Assembly (NCBI GenBank): GCA_021200535.1
Contig: JAJQGL010000102.1
Location: 1 to 45,820 of the forward strand
Direction: 5' to 3'
DNA length: 45,820 nt
Source of the DNA: Clostridiaceae bacterium
GTDB taxonomy: Bacteria > Bacillota > Clostridia > Lachnospirales > Lachnospiraceae
In this document: one piece after another, positions 7,334-15,865 of the stretch
Layout: every line of letters starts with the position of its first letter
Position numbering within the stretch: the first letter of the stretch is position 1
The notes under the pieces: generated by a model
What the model was told of the DNA's origin: nothing
The model's database searches: none
What the model saw: the letters and a program-made list of their open reading frames with translations, nothing else
Position numbers and translations under genes: made by a program

Positions 7334-7780
7334 ATGCTAGCAGGATGGAAACGTCTGGTTCGGGAAAAGGGCGGTTTGGCGCAGTTTATCCGCTATCTGT
7401 TTGTCGGCGGAAGCTCCGTGGTTGTTGATTTTGCTGTTTTTGAACTGCTGCTTCATCTTCTGGGGATAGAAGATTTGCTTTTGGCAGGGGCTTTTTTGGT
7501 CAAACCGGAGAAAGCGGCAAATGCGGCGGCCGTTGTGATCGGGTTTTTATATAGCTTTATCTTAAACCGTACATGGGCGTTTCAGTCGAAGGATAACCTG
7601 TTTCGCCAGCTTGGACTGATGATTCTTTTGCTTGCCTTCAATACGGTCATCACCAGTGAGGCAGTTTCTTTTTTGGGGAGAGAGCTGGGAGTTGCGTTTG
7701 CTGTGGCAAAACTGACAATGCAGTTTGCGGTGGCATTGTGGAATTATATAATATACGATAAAATAATTTACAGGAGTTGA
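7334..7780 (+). CDS. GtrA-like membrane protein (putative polyprenyl-phosphate-sugar flippase)
   Basis: About 148 aa with four likely membrane helices. FIRYLFVGGSSVVVDFAVF is the typical GtrA opening; a central FLYSFILNRTWAFQS and a C-terminal AVALWNYIIYDKIIY complete the family pattern. Family members are thought to flip undecaprenyl-phosphate-linked sugars across the membrane. The start ATG 7334 has GGAG 6 nt upstream; the in-frame TTG/ATG codons from 7259 lie in a repeat and lack a site. Its last codons overlap the next gene's ribosome binding region, and it forms a unit with the two glycosyltransferases that follow. Confidence 0.85.
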   Translation: MLAGWKRLVREKGGLAQFIRYLFVGGSSVVVDFAVFELLLHLLGIEDLLLAGAFLVKPEKAANAAAVVIGFLYSFILNRTWAFQSKDNLFRQLGLMILLLAFNTVITSEAVSFLGRELGVAFAVAKLTMQFAVALWNYIIYDKIIYRS

Positions 7781-7785
7781 ATGGT

Positions 7786-8739
7786 TTGAATGACATGCTG
7801 TCGGTAGTTATGCCGATTTACAATGAGACGGGCATTGCAGTTGGAGTAGAGCGCACCATGCATGTTTTGGAGGAAGCCGCAATCCCTTATGAGATGATTT
7901 TAGTGGATGATGGCTCCACCAATGGCAGTTGGAATGAAATGACAGATCTCACAAAGAAATACGATACGGTGACAGCGATTGCGCTGAGCAGAAATTTTGG
8001 CAAGGAAAGTGCTCTTTGTGCCGGATTGGATGCGGTACAGGGAGGATGCTGTGTCTGTATTGATTCGGATATGCAGCACCCGCCGGAGATGATACCGGAG
8101 ATGTACCGGCTTTGGAAGGAAGAAGGCTATGAGGTTGTCGAAGGAGTAAAAAATGCGCGGAGCCGGGAAAATCCTATTTACCGTATTTGTGCGAAAACCT
8201 TTTATGCGTTGTTAAAAAAGATGTCAGGGATTGATTTGCAGAATGCTTCTGATTTTCGGCTGTTAGATGAAAGCGCACTGCAGGCATGGCACGCCATGCC
8301 GGAAAAGGAAACCTTTTTCCGCGGGATGTCGTCGTGGATTGGCTTTCGGAGGACACAGGTTTATTTTGACGTGTCGGATCGGGAAAATGGAAGCTCGAAA
8401 TGGTCTGTGAAAAATCTGATTAAGCTGGCAGTCAATGCGATCACGTCGTATTCTTCTGTTCCGTTATATTTTGCGACAGGCTTTGGTGTGCTCTTTCTTT
8501 TCTTTTTTCTTGTGATGTTTGTGCAGACCATATATATGAAAGTAAACGGATATGCCCAGAGTGGATTTACCACGGTAATTATCCTTCAGCTGATTATTGG
8601 CACGGTTACCATGATCAATATCGGGATTATCGGGATTTATATAAAAAAAATTTACGAGGAAACGAAAAACCGTCCGCGCTATATTGTAAGACGGGTGGTC
8701 AAAGGAAGAAATGAGGTAGAAAATGGACACAGTAAATAA
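7786..8739 (+). CDS. GT2 polyprenyl-phosphate glycosyltransferase (GtrB/DPM1-like)
   Basis: About 317 aa. The GT-A domain starts MLSVVMPIYNETG, then VDDGSTNGS and the DxD motif IDSDMQHPPEM, then the FFRGMSSWIGF region common to dolichol/undecaprenyl-phosphate sugar synthases. Two C-terminal membrane helices (about 227-252 and 263-285) fit the GtrB type. It should transfer a sugar from a nucleotide donor to undecaprenyl phosphate on the cytoplasmic face. AGGAG at 7772-7776 best serves TTG 7786 (spacing 9); TTG 7777 is too close and ATG 7795 is too far. The 3' end overlaps the next gene by 17 nt. Confidence 0.85.
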   Translation: MNDMLSVVMPIYNETGIAVGVERTMHVLEEAAIPYEMILVDDGSTNGSWNEMTDLTKKYDTVTAIALSRNFGKESALCAGLDAVQGGCCVCIDSDMQHPPEMIPEMYRLWKEEGYEVVEGVKNARSRENPIYRICAKTFYALLKKMSGIDLQNASDFRLLDESALQAWHAMPEKETFFRGMSSWIGFRRTQVYFDVSDRENGSSKWSVKNLIKLAVNAITSYSSVPLYFATGFGVLFLFFFLVMFVQTIYMKVNGYAQSGFTTVIILQLIIGTVTMINIGIIGIYIKKIYEETKNRPRYIVRRVVKGRNEVENGHSK

Positions 8740-10375
8740 TGTGTTTCTTTGGGGAGCAATTCTTTTTTGCCTGATTTGTCTGTATCAGATGCTGACAGCA
8801 GCACAAAAGAGGCAGGAAAAAGCGGCAGAAATGGCTGTTTCAGATCGTGCATACCTGATTTTGCTTGCAGCGGCGGCACTGGCGGCGCTTGCGGTGCGGC
8901 TCTGGCAGTTTGGCTCCGTACCGGGCGGCTTCAATCAGGACGGCGCAATGGCGGCAGTTGACGGAAAGGCGCTGGCGGATTACGGAACAGACCGCTATGG
9001 CATGAAGCTTCCAGTACATCTGACCGCATGGGGATATGGACAGATGAGTGCGCTGCTCTCGTATCTAATGGTACCATTTATCAGGCTGTTTGGCTTTTCG
9101 CCGCTGGTTCTCCGGCTTCCGCAGCTGATTGTAAGCCTTGCCGGGCTTATCTGCCTGTATTTTTTCATTCGGGATGTTTTCGGGAAAAACATGGCGCTGG
9201 TGGTGCTTTTGTTTGCAGCAGTGAATCCATGGCATATTTTACAGAGCAGATGGGTTTTAGACTGTAACCTGTATCCGCATTTTTTCCTGTTTGGCATTTA
9301 TTTTCTGCACCGTGGGCTGCAAAAGAGATGGGCGCTGTATGTGTCTATGGTTTTCTTCGGGCTTTCTATGTATTGCTATGGAATATCCATTTATACAATG
9401 CCTGTGTTTCTGGTGATGGCCTGTGTTTATCTTCTGGTGACGAAACGGATTCGTATTCCGGATGCTGTTTTGTGCGCACTCGTCTATGTGCTGGTTGGCG
9501 GTCCGTTTATTCTGGTCATGATGATCAACTTCTTCCAGTGGGATACGATTGAGACGCCGCTGTTTACACTGCCGTATTTTTCGGAGAGCATCCGCTCCAA
9601 TGATATATTGTTTTTCTCGGAAGAGATTGGCACGCAGCTGGTGGAAAACATCAAATCCCTGTTAAATGTGACGCTGCTTCAGGTGAAGGACCTGCCGTGG
9701 AATGACATCGAAGGCTTTGGCACGATGTACTTATTTTCAATGCCTTTTGTGGTGCTGGGCCTGGTGTCGCTTTGGAAACGGTATCGGAAAAATCCGGGAG
9801 CCATATTGCTCTTTTTCTTTCTGCTGACCGGAATTTTATGCGGCATCCTGACGAATGGCGTCAATGTGAATCGGATTAATATCATCTATTATCCGATTAT
9901 GATTCTGGCAGGACTTGGCATTTTTGAGGCGGTGAGGTGGTTTTGGGTTTCCCGCTGGTGTCTGCTGGCAGTTTATGCCGTGTCATTCTGCCTGTTTGCC
10001 AATACGTATTTTACAACGTATGCAGCGGAAATCAGAGGATATTTCCATGGGGATTTTGGAGATGCGCTGGAGGCGGTAGAGGATGCAGAGGTTGATAAGT
10101 ATTATATTACAAACTACTGTGATGCATCTGATCTGACAGAAATTTTAATTCTTTTCCACCATGAGATCGATGCAGAATATTTTCAGGGGAAAACAGATCA
10201 GGGGGAATTGCCGTTCGCAGAAAAATATACGATTAGTGATATGTCACAGATTACCGTGAATCCGGAAGAGAATGCGGCATATGTGATTTCAATGGATGAA
10301 ATCATCTATTTTGATACAGCATATTATGATGTGCAGGAGTTTGGGAGCTATTGTGCGCTAACGCCGAAACAGTAA
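8723..10375 (+). CDS. GT39-like polytopic glycosyltransferase
   Basis: 550 aa with around a dozen membrane helices. The first extracytoplasmic loop has PGGFNQDGAMAAVDGKAL, where Asp of NQD fits the catalytic acidic residue of protein-mannosyltransferase/ArnT-like GT-C enzymes. WHILQSRWVLDCNLYP is another family-like segment. A C-terminal soluble part of about 110 residues follows the last helix. It would move a sugar from the lipid carrier to an acceptor outside the membrane. With GtrA and GT2 proteins it completes a three-component glycosylation system. The acceptor (teichoic acid, polysaccharide or protein) cannot be read from sequence. Confidence 0.8.
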   Translation: MDTVNNVFLWGAILFCLICLYQMLTAAQKRQEKAAEMAVSDRAYLILLAAAALAALAVRLWQFGSVPGGFNQDGAMAAVDGKALADYGTDRYGMKLPVHLTAWGYGQMSALLSYLMVPFIRLFGFSPLVLRLPQLIVSLAGLICLYFFIRDVFGKNMALVVLLFAAVNPWHILQSRWVLDCNLYPHFFLFGIYFLHRGLQKRWALYVSMVFFGLSMYCYGISIYTMPVFLVMACVYLLVTKRIRIPDAVLCALVYVLVGGPFILVMMINFFQWDTIETPLFTLPYFSESIRSNDILFFSEEIGTQLVENIKSLLNVTLLQVKDLPWNDIEGFGTMYLFSMPFVVLGLVSLWKRYRKNPGAILLFFFLLTGILCGILTNGVNVNRINIIYYPIMILAGLGIFEAVRWFWVSRWCLLAVYAVSFCLFANTYFTTYAAEIRGYFHGDFGDALEAVEDAEVDKYYITNYCDASDLTEILILFHHEIDAEYFQGKTDQGELPFAEKYTISDMSQITVNPEENAAYVISMDEIIYFDTAYYDVQEFGSYCALTPKQ

Positions 10376-10412
10376 AGGGGATGTGCGCAGTGCGCCATCT
10401 GTTTCTATATGA

Positions 10413-10490
10413 CAGCTCATCAAAACAGCTCGTCAAAACAGTTTATCATAACAGTTTATCAAGACAATTTATTAAGACAGTTCGTTTGTA
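10413..10490 (+). repeat. Six decaying 13-nt tandem repeats
   Basis: Six contiguous 13-nt units, consensus CAGYTYATCAARA, start at 10413, 10426, 10439, 10452, 10465 and 10478. The first two are almost identical and the last is most diverged. They lie between the GT39-like gene and the que leader, in no convincing reading frame. Confidence 0.75.
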
Positions 10491-10558
10491 CCATCCTGTC
10501 TCTAAAAAAAACCAGGGCTGCTAAATGGTTATTTATTTTATCAATGGTGATAGAAAAT

Positions 10559-10585
10559 GGCAGGCTCTGGCCTGCCGCTTTTTTT
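10559..10585 (+). terminator. Intrinsic terminator ahead of the que leader
   Basis: A 7-bp GC stem (GGCAGGC/GCCTGCC, loop TCTG, 10559-10576) is followed by GC and seven T. It would end transcripts of the glycosylation genes. Because the structured que leader starts at the very next base (10586), it could also be the attenuator of the que transcript itself. Confidence 0.7.
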
Positions 10586-10683
10586 GGAATTTGTGCGGAA
10601 GCGTCACAAATTCCGTCCTGCCGGAGCGGAACCTGGTATTTTGCCGGTTCCGTTTGGTGTAAACGCTTCGGAATGGAGGAATT
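10586..10683 (+). promoter_or_regulatory. Structured leader RNA of the que operon (candidate riboswitch-like element)
   Basis: Hairpin A: GGAATTTGTG (10586-10595) pairs perfectly with CACAAATTCC (10605-10614). Its loop segment GAAGCGT (10598-10604) is complementary to ACGCTTC (10663-10669), 5 nt before the Shine-Dalgarno GGAGG (10675-10679). Hairpin B, CGGAACC/GGTTCCG (10627-10633, 10646-10652), sits between. This is a hairpin-loop-to-downstream pseudoknot; an alternative long hairpin extends the same pairing with CAC/GTG and AAA/TTT (10605-10610 with 10653-10659) and excludes hairpin A. The same architecture, with a compensatory change, occurs at 34247-34322 on the other strand. preQ1-II and -III riboswitches have a comparable general topology, but I cannot match their conserved bases from memory. 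Confidence 0.6.
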
Positions 10684-11106
10684 ATGTATCAGATTACAGT
10701 GGAACAAAGTTTTGATTCGGCGCACTTTCTTTCTGACTATCAGGGGAAGTGCAGCAATCTGCACGGACATCGCTGGAGGGTGATTTTTGACATTCAGGGA
10801 GAAACATTGCGCACAGACAGCCAGCTTAGGGGGATGTGCGAAGATTTCTCGGATGTTAGAAAGGTGGTCCGGGATATGCTGGATGAATATGACCATACGC
10901 TTTTGGTTGAACAGGGAAGCCTGAAAGAGAAAACGCTGCAGGCAATGGACGAAGAAGGGTTTGCTATATTGCAGCTGCCGTTTCGCCCTACGGCGGAAAA
11001 TTTTGCAAGGCATTTTTATGATTTGATTTCAGAGAAAGGATATCAGGTGGCGAAGGTTTCTGTCTATGAAACACCTAATAATTGCGCCTCCTATTATGTA
11101 TCATGA
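10684..11106 (+). CDS. queD: 6-carboxy-5,6,7,8-tetrahydropterin synthase QueD
   Basis: 140 aa. Converts dihydroneopterin triphosphate to 6-carboxytetrahydropterin in queuosine/7-deazaguanine synthesis. The zinc ligands are FDSAHFL (His14) and NLHGH (two His near 27-29); the catalytic Cys lies just before (KCSNLHGH). YDHTLL and the C-terminal VYETPNNCA supply further active-site residues. GGAGG lies 5 nt before ATG 10684. The stop overlaps the queE start (ATGA). First gene of queD-queE-folE-queC-queF. Confidence 0.93.
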   Translation: MYQITVEQSFDSAHFLSDYQGKCSNLHGHRWRVIFDIQGETLRTDSQLRGMCEDFSDVRKVVRDMLDEYDHTLLVEQGSLKEKTLQAMDEEGFAILQLPFRPTAENFARHFYDLISEKGYQVAKVSVYETPNNCASYYVS

Positions 11107-11768
11107 CAGAATATAAAGTAGTAGAAATCTTTTTGAGCATCAATGGAGAGGGACCTAAGGCCGGTGAGCTGGCAGTATTTGTCAGACTGCAGGGCTGCAA
11201 TCTGAGCTGCAGCTATTGCGATACCGCGTGGGCCAATGAAGAACATGCCCCTTGTCGATGCATGACAGTGCCGGCGATTGTCAGGGAGGTTTGCCGTTTT
11301 GGCGTAAAAAATGTTACGCTTACCGGAGGGGAGCCTTTGCTGCAGCCGGAAGTGAAAGAGCTTTTGCTTGCCCTTACCAGGGCAGAGATGGAGGTTGAGA
11401 TTGAGACAAATGGCAGTGTTTCATTAAAACCGTTTGCCGGATTGTCGGAAAACATCTCATTTACCATGGATTATAAGCTGCCGGGGAGCGGCATGGAGCA
11501 GGCGATGGACCGGAATAATTTTAAGGTGCTGACAGAGAGGGATGCGGTTAAATTTGTAGTGTCAGACAGACAGGATTTGCTCCGTGCCCTTGCGGTGGCC
11601 AAAGAGGATTTGTCCCAGAGTGGCTGCCAGATTTTTTTAAGTCCGGTTTTTGGAAAGATACAGCCTGATGAAATCGTAGCGTTTATGAAAGAGGAGCAGT
11701 TTACCAGGGCAAGGCTGCAGCTGCAGCTGCATAAGCTGATCTGGGATCCGGAACAGCGTGGTGTGTAG
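11103..11768 (+). CDS. queE: 7-carboxy-7-deazaguanine synthase QueE (radical SAM)
   Basis: 221 aa. Radical SAM ring contraction of 6-carboxytetrahydropterin to CDG. The cluster motif is CNLSCSYC (C-x3-C-x2-C, about 31-38), preceded by the substrate-side FLSINGEGPKAGELAVFVRL. TLTGGEPLLQ is the SAM-binding GGE motif. The C-terminal half (FKVLTERDAVKFVVSD, FLSPVFG) matches the family. ATG 11103 overlaps the queD stop by 4 nt. Confidence 0.93.
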   Translation: MTEYKVVEIFLSINGEGPKAGELAVFVRLQGCNLSCSYCDTAWANEEHAPCRCMTVPAIVREVCRFGVKNVTLTGGEPLLQPEVKELLLALTRAEMEVEIETNGSVSLKPFAGLSENISFTMDYKLPGSGMEQAMDRNNFKVLTERDAVKFVVSDRQDLLRALAVAKEDLSQSGCQIFLSPVFGKIQPDEIVAFMKEEQFTRARLQLQLHKLIWDPEQRGV

Positions 11769-11786
11769 ATAAAAAAGAAAGGCGTG

Positions 11787-12371
11787 ATGGAAATGGCAAT
11801 TAACACAGAGGCAATTAAAGAGCATGTAAAAGGAATTATTGAGGCGCTGGGTGATGATCCGGAACGCGAAGGGCTAAAGGAGACGCCGGAGCGGGTTGCA
11901 AAAATGTATGAGGAAGTCTTTGAGGGGATGAATTATACCAACCATCAAATTGCGGAAATGTTTAACAAAACGTTTGCAGACAATATGGATTTTGACGGTT
12001 CGGGGCAGGATATGGTCATTGTCCGGGATATTGATATATTTAGCTATTGTGAGCATCATCTGGCATTGATGTATGATATGAAGGTGTCGGTGGCATACAT
12101 TCCGCACGGAAAGGTGATCGGGCTAAGTAAAATTGCCCGGATTGCAGATATGGTAGGGAAACGGCTGCAGCTGCAGGAGCGGATTGGCTCGGATATTGCG
12201 GATATCCTTCAGGAGATTCTTGACAGCGAGGATGTTGGGGTGATTATTGAGGGGACGCACAGCTGCATGTCCGCAAGAGGAATCAAAAAAGCATCGGCAT
12301 CGACAAAAACCTATACCTTCCGCGGCGCCTTTAAAGAAGATCATGCGCTGCAGATGCGGATGGAACTATGA
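11787..12371 (+). CDS. folE: GTP cyclohydrolase I
   Basis: About 194 aa, type IA. Makes dihydroneopterin triphosphate from GTP, the substrate of QueD. The zinc ligands are in [11 protein letters not shown] (Cys and His) and in [10 protein letters not shown] (Cys). [18 protein letters not shown] and LQLQERIG are the core family signatures. AAAGG precedes ATG 11787; ATG 11793 is an alternative. Its place between queE and queC suggests dedicated supply for preQ1, though it may also serve folate. Confidence 0.93.
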   Translation: MEMAINTEAIKEHVKGIIEALGDDPEREGLKETPERVAKMYEEVFEGMNYTNHQIAEMFNKTFADNMDFDGSGQDMVIVRDIDIFSYCEHHLALMYDMKVSVAYIPHGKVIGLSKIARIADMVGKRLQLQERIGSDIADILQEILDSEDVGVIIEGTHSCMSARGIKKASASTKTYTFRGAFKEDHALQMRMEL

Positions 12372-12460
12372 TTATGCAGGCAGGGCTTTGACTATGCAGA
12401 TGGAGCAGATATTTGCTGCCAGGCCGGCGGGGCCGGTATTATAGAAAGGAATGATAAAAT

Positions 12461-13147
12461 ATGAAAGCAATGGTATTATCAAGCGGCGGTATTGACAGTA
12501 CGACCTGTCTTGGGATAGCAGTCGAAAAATATGGGAAAGAGCAAGTCGCTGCGCTGTCTGTTTTTTACGGACAGAAGCACGATAAAGAGCTGCAGGCATC
12601 GGATGCCGTTGCACGGTATTATGGCGTGGAACATGAAACGATTGACCTGAGTGCCTTTTTTTTGCACAGCAACTGTTCTCTGCTGAAACATTCAGATCAG
12701 CAGATTCCGCAGGAAGCATATGCAGAGCAGCTGAAATCGACCGATGGCAAGCCGGTATCCACCTATGTGCCTTTTCGGAATGGGCTGTTTCTTGCAGCGG
12801 CAGCCAGCATTGCGCTGTCAAAGGGATGCGATGTCATTTATTATGGCGCCCATGCTGATGATGCGGCAGGCAATGCATATCCGGATTGCAGCAGCGCATT
12901 TCACAAAGCAATGACAGATGCTGTTTTTATTGGAAGCGGGGAACAGCTTAAGTTAGAAGCGCCGTTTGTGGGCATGACAAAGGCGGAGGTCGTTAAAACA
13001 GGTCTTTCAATCGGGGTGCCATACCACCTGACATGGAGCTGTTATGAAGGGGAGGACAGGCCGTGCGGCGTGTGCGGAACCTGTATTGACCGGGCAGAAG
13101 CGTTTCGTTTAAATGGAATTGCAGACCCTGCAGCGAGGGAGGTATAG
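12461..13147 (+). CDS. queC: 7-cyano-7-deazaguanine (preQ0) synthase QueC
   Basis: 228 aa. ATP-dependent conversion of CDG to preQ0. The PP-loop is [13 protein letters not shown] (about 5-17). [10 protein letters not shown] and [17 protein letters not shown] form the substrate region. The zinc site is [15 protein letters not shown] near the C-terminus. It lies 89 nt after folE, with AGAAAGGA before ATG 12461, and nearly abuts queF. Confidence 0.94.
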   Translation: MKAMVLSSGGIDSTTCLGIAVEKYGKEQVAALSVFYGQKHDKELQASDAVARYYGVEHETIDLSAFFLHSNCSLLKHSDQQIPQEAYAEQLKSTDGKPVSTYVPFRNGLFLAAAASIALSKGCDVIYYGAHADDAAGNAYPDCSSAFHKAMTDAVFIGSGEQLKLEAPFVGMTKAEVVKTGLSIGVPYHLTWSCYEGEDRPCGVCGTCIDRAEAFRLNGIADPAAREV

Positions 13148-13148
13148 C

Positions 13149-13685
13149 GTGAAAGAGCAAATGGATGTGAGAATAGAGAACGGGATGAGTGAATATAAAA
13201 ACAGGGAACAGGAAAAGAGCATTTCTCTTTTGGGCAGCCGGCAGACAAATTATCCGGATGATTATGCGCCGGAGATATTAGAGACATTTGTCAACAAGCA
13301 TCCGGACAACGATTATTTTGTGAAATTTAATTGTCCGGAATTTACCAGTCTCTGTCCGATTACCGGGCAGCCGGATTTTGCCAATATCGTTATTTCTTAT
13401 GTGCCGGGTGAGCGGATGGTAGAGAGCAAATCACTAAAGCTGTATTTATTCAGCTTTCGCAATCACGGTGATTTTCACGAGGATTGCGTGAACACGATTA
13501 TGAAGGATCTGATTCGTCTGATGGATCCAAAATACATTGAAGTCTGGGGGAAATTTACACCAAGGGGCGGAATTTCTATCGACCCGTACTGTAATTATGG
13601 AAAGGCAGGAACATGCTGGGAGGAAGTGGCAAGAAAACGGTTGTTTGAGCATGATTTATATCCGGAACGGGTAGATAATCGGTGA
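13149..13685 (+). CDS. queF: NADPH-dependent preQ0 reductase QueF (YkvM type)
   Basis: 178 aa, the short unimodular type. Reduces preQ0 to preQ1. The catalytic Cys is in [13 protein letters not shown], the following [22 protein letters not shown] supplies the Glu and Asp-His residues, and [19 protein letters not shown] is the conserved end. GAGGGAGGT with 6-nt spacing supports GTG 13149. It is one base from the queC stop. It completes the preQ1 route; the later tRNA-transglycosylase steps are not in this window. Confidence 0.93.
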   Translation: MKEQMDVRIENGMSEYKNREQEKSISLLGSRQTNYPDDYAPEILETFVNKHPDNDYFVKFNCPEFTSLCPITGQPDFANIVISYVPGERMVESKSLKLYLFSFRNHGDFHEDCVNTIMKDLIRLMDPKYIEVWGKFTPRGGISIDPYCNYGKAGTCWEEVARKRLFEHDLYPERVDNR

Positions 13686-13712
13686 TTTTTTGTAAAAAAT
13701 ATACAAAAAGAA

Positions 13713-13741
13713 TAGACTGATTTGACGAAATAGTGTACAAT
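13713..13741 (+). promoter_or_regulatory. Possible promoter of the chemoreceptor gene
   Basis: TAGACT (13713-13718), a 17-nt spacer and TACAAT (13736-13741) lie 190 nt before the chemoreceptor start. The long untranslated stretch also holds TCATTGACA twice (near 13848 and 13880). No gene is seen in 13686-13934. Confidence 0.35.
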
Positions 13742-13934
13742 ATATTAGTGAGAGTTCCTATTGCGTCTGTATTTTTTTGGCAGCGCATGCAGGCGCCATC
13801 GACAATGGATTCATTTTGTTTGTTCCAGCGTGCTGTATCATTGACAGTTAAGAAACAGGAAGGCAGATTTGCTGATTGTCATTGACACGCCGGGCCGGCA
13901 AATTAATGTGATAAGCAGAAAGGAATGTAGGCAT

Positions 13935-15656
13935 ATGAAAAAATTAAGCTTAAAGGTGGTCATACCACAGATTATTCTGGCAGTTGTATGTATTGCATCA
14001 GCTGCTTGGGGAATCAGCAGTATGCATAGTTTAAAGGAGGAGAGTCTGTCTCAGTCAGAGGAAAATATTGCGGCCATTCATTCGCTGGACACCCTGTCAA
14101 CAAATTTTCAGATTATGCAGAAACTTTTGCTGACCCATTTCCTAACCGGAAATGAAGATCAGATTGTTGTGGTCAGGAACACCATTGATGAAACGATTGC
14201 AGATGTAGAAAATGAAATAGAAGAATATCAGCAATACGTTTCGGATGCAAAGGAAAAAGAAAATTACGCTGCTTTTACAGAAAAGTATCAGGAACTTTAT
14301 GAATTGTATATGGAATCACTCGGATTGAGTGAGGAGGAGATGAAAGGAGACGCCATTGAGCTGGCGAATGGCGATATCGCAACGATTGAGGCAGAGATGG
14401 AGGACATGATTGCCACAATGATTGAGGACCGCCAGAACAACTCCGATGAATCGCTCGAACAGCAGGCGGATACGTTCAACCAGAGCATGATGATAAACTT
14501 TATTATGATTGTGCTGTCCGTTGTGATCAGTGTACTTGCTATTTTGTCGTGCTATATTACGATTGTCATGCCGACGAAGAAATCCATTCATAAACTGCGC
14601 GGCATTATCACAAAAATGGAGTCGAATGAATGTGACCTGAGTGAGAGAATACCGGTCAGGACAAAAGACGAGATCGGGCAGCTGGTGCAGGGAATTAATG
14701 CATTTTTGAACACGCTGCAAAATGTGGTTGGGGATATTTCACACAGCTCCGGCAATCTGGAAAATGTCATTGCCGATGTGACGGACAGTGTCGAAAGTGT
14801 CAACAGTAGTTCGAGAGATGTTTCTGAGGTTATGGAGCAGCTGGCAGCTTCGATGGAAGAGGTTTCCGCAACGATCTCAACGGTGGATGAGAGTGTGGAG
14901 AATGTGGAAAAAAGCATTCGTGAGTTTGCAAAAACCAGTGAGTCTATTCTGAATTATTCCAATGCCATGCAGACCAGGGCTGATGGTTTGGAGAAGAATG
15001 CGATTGAAAGCCAGAGTGTTACCGATCAGATGCTGGGCGAGATTATTGACAGCCTGAAAGCTGCGATTGAACACAGCCGGAGTGTTGAAAAGGTGAAAAA
15101 CCTTACGGATGAGATTCTTTCAATTTCCAGTCAGACAAATCTGCTTGCGCTGAATGCGTCCATTGAGGCGGCGAGGGCAGGAGAAGCAGGAAAAGGTTTT
15201 GCTGTAGTGGCGGATGAGATCCGCCAGCTGGCAGATGACAGCAGGGAGACGGCAAACAATATTCAGACAATCAATGAATCCGTAATTGCTGCCGTGAATG
15301 AACTGAGCTCCAATTCAAATCATATTGTAGAATATATTCATGAAAAGATTCTTCCGGATTATGACGGATTTGTGGATTCAGGACGTCAGTACAACAAGGA
15401 TGCAATCTATGTGAACAAAGAGATGAATACCTTTGCAGAGAAAACAGAGTCCGTTTTGATGGTGACAGAAAATCTGGTGAAATCCATCGAGGAGATTTCT
15501 CATGTCATCGAGGACAGCGCCATCGGGGTAGAGGATGCCGCAAAGGGAAGTTCCGCTCTGGCGCAGGAAATCCAGAAAATTCAGCAGGATATGGATATCA
15601 GTAAGGATGTGGCGCTTCAAATGAAAGATCAGTGCGACCGTTTTGAAAATGCGTAA
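13935..15656 (+). CDS. Methyl-accepting chemotaxis protein
   Basis: 573 aa. Membrane helix 1 (about 8-28), an extracytoplasmic four-helix-bundle-like sensor (about 30-185), membrane helix 2 (about 187-210), a HAMP domain and a long cytoplasmic coiled coil. The signalling tip [17 protein letters not shown] is fully conserved, followed by [16 protein letters not shown]. It would signal through CheW/CheA to the flagellar motor or another output. No CheR-tethering pentapeptide is seen at the C-terminus. ATG 13935 opens a normal MKKLSLK n-region with AAAGGA upstream; earlier in-frame codons from 13869 are not needed. The ligand is not predictable. Confidence 0.93.
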   Translation: MKKLSLKVVIPQIILAVVCIASAAWGISSMHSLKEESLSQSEENIAAIHSLDTLSTNFQIMQKLLLTHFLTGNEDQIVVVRNTIDETIADVENEIEEYQQYVSDAKEKENYAAFTEKYQELYELYMESLGLSEEEMKGDAIELANGDIATIEAEMEDMIATMIEDRQNNSDESLEQQADTFNQSMMINFIMIVLSVVISVLAILSCYITIVMPTKKSIHKLRGIITKMESNECDLSERIPVRTKDEIGQLVQGINAFLNTLQNVVGDISHSSGNLENVIADVTDSVESVNSSSRDVSEVMEQLAASMEEVSATISTVDESVENVEKSIREFAKTSESILNYSNAMQTRADGLEKNAIESQSVTDQMLGEIIDSLKAAIEHSRSVEKVKNLTDEILSISSQTNLLALNASIEAARAGEAGKGFAVVADEIRQLADDSRETANNIQTINESVIAAVNELSSNSNHIVEYIHEKILPDYDGFVDSGRQYNKDAIYVNKEMNTFAEKTESVLMVTENLVKSIEEISHVIEDSAIGVEDAAKGSSALAQEIQKIQQDMDISKDVALQMKDQCDRFENA

Positions 15657-15714
15657 GTATTTACATAAGGAGCAGCTGAAAAAATATTCCGGCGTTTTTG
15701 CCGGTTAAAAAGAA

Positions 15715-15750
15715 CCGGACGGCAATGTGGGGTTGCCATCCGGCCTTTTT
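15715..15750 (+). terminator. Intrinsic terminator after the chemoreceptor
   Basis: CCGGACGGCAA (15715-15725) and TTGCCATCCGG (15733-15743) form a stem with one mismatch, followed by CC and five T. A smaller CCGGC/GCCGG hairpin lies at 15689-15704. Confidence 0.75.
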
Positions 15751-15865
15751 CTTGTTGCTTTTTTATTTGATATCATTTATCATATATCTGGAATAAAATG
15801 ATTATTCCGGATGCACAATTTAATGAATATGGATTGTGATTCTTTTGGATGAAAGGAAATAAATC

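Noticed and set aside
10376-10683. Canonical preQ1-I riboswitch before queD.
   Set aside because: No short C-rich loop hairpin with the A-rich tail of class I was found; the structure seen is a different, larger pseudoknot.
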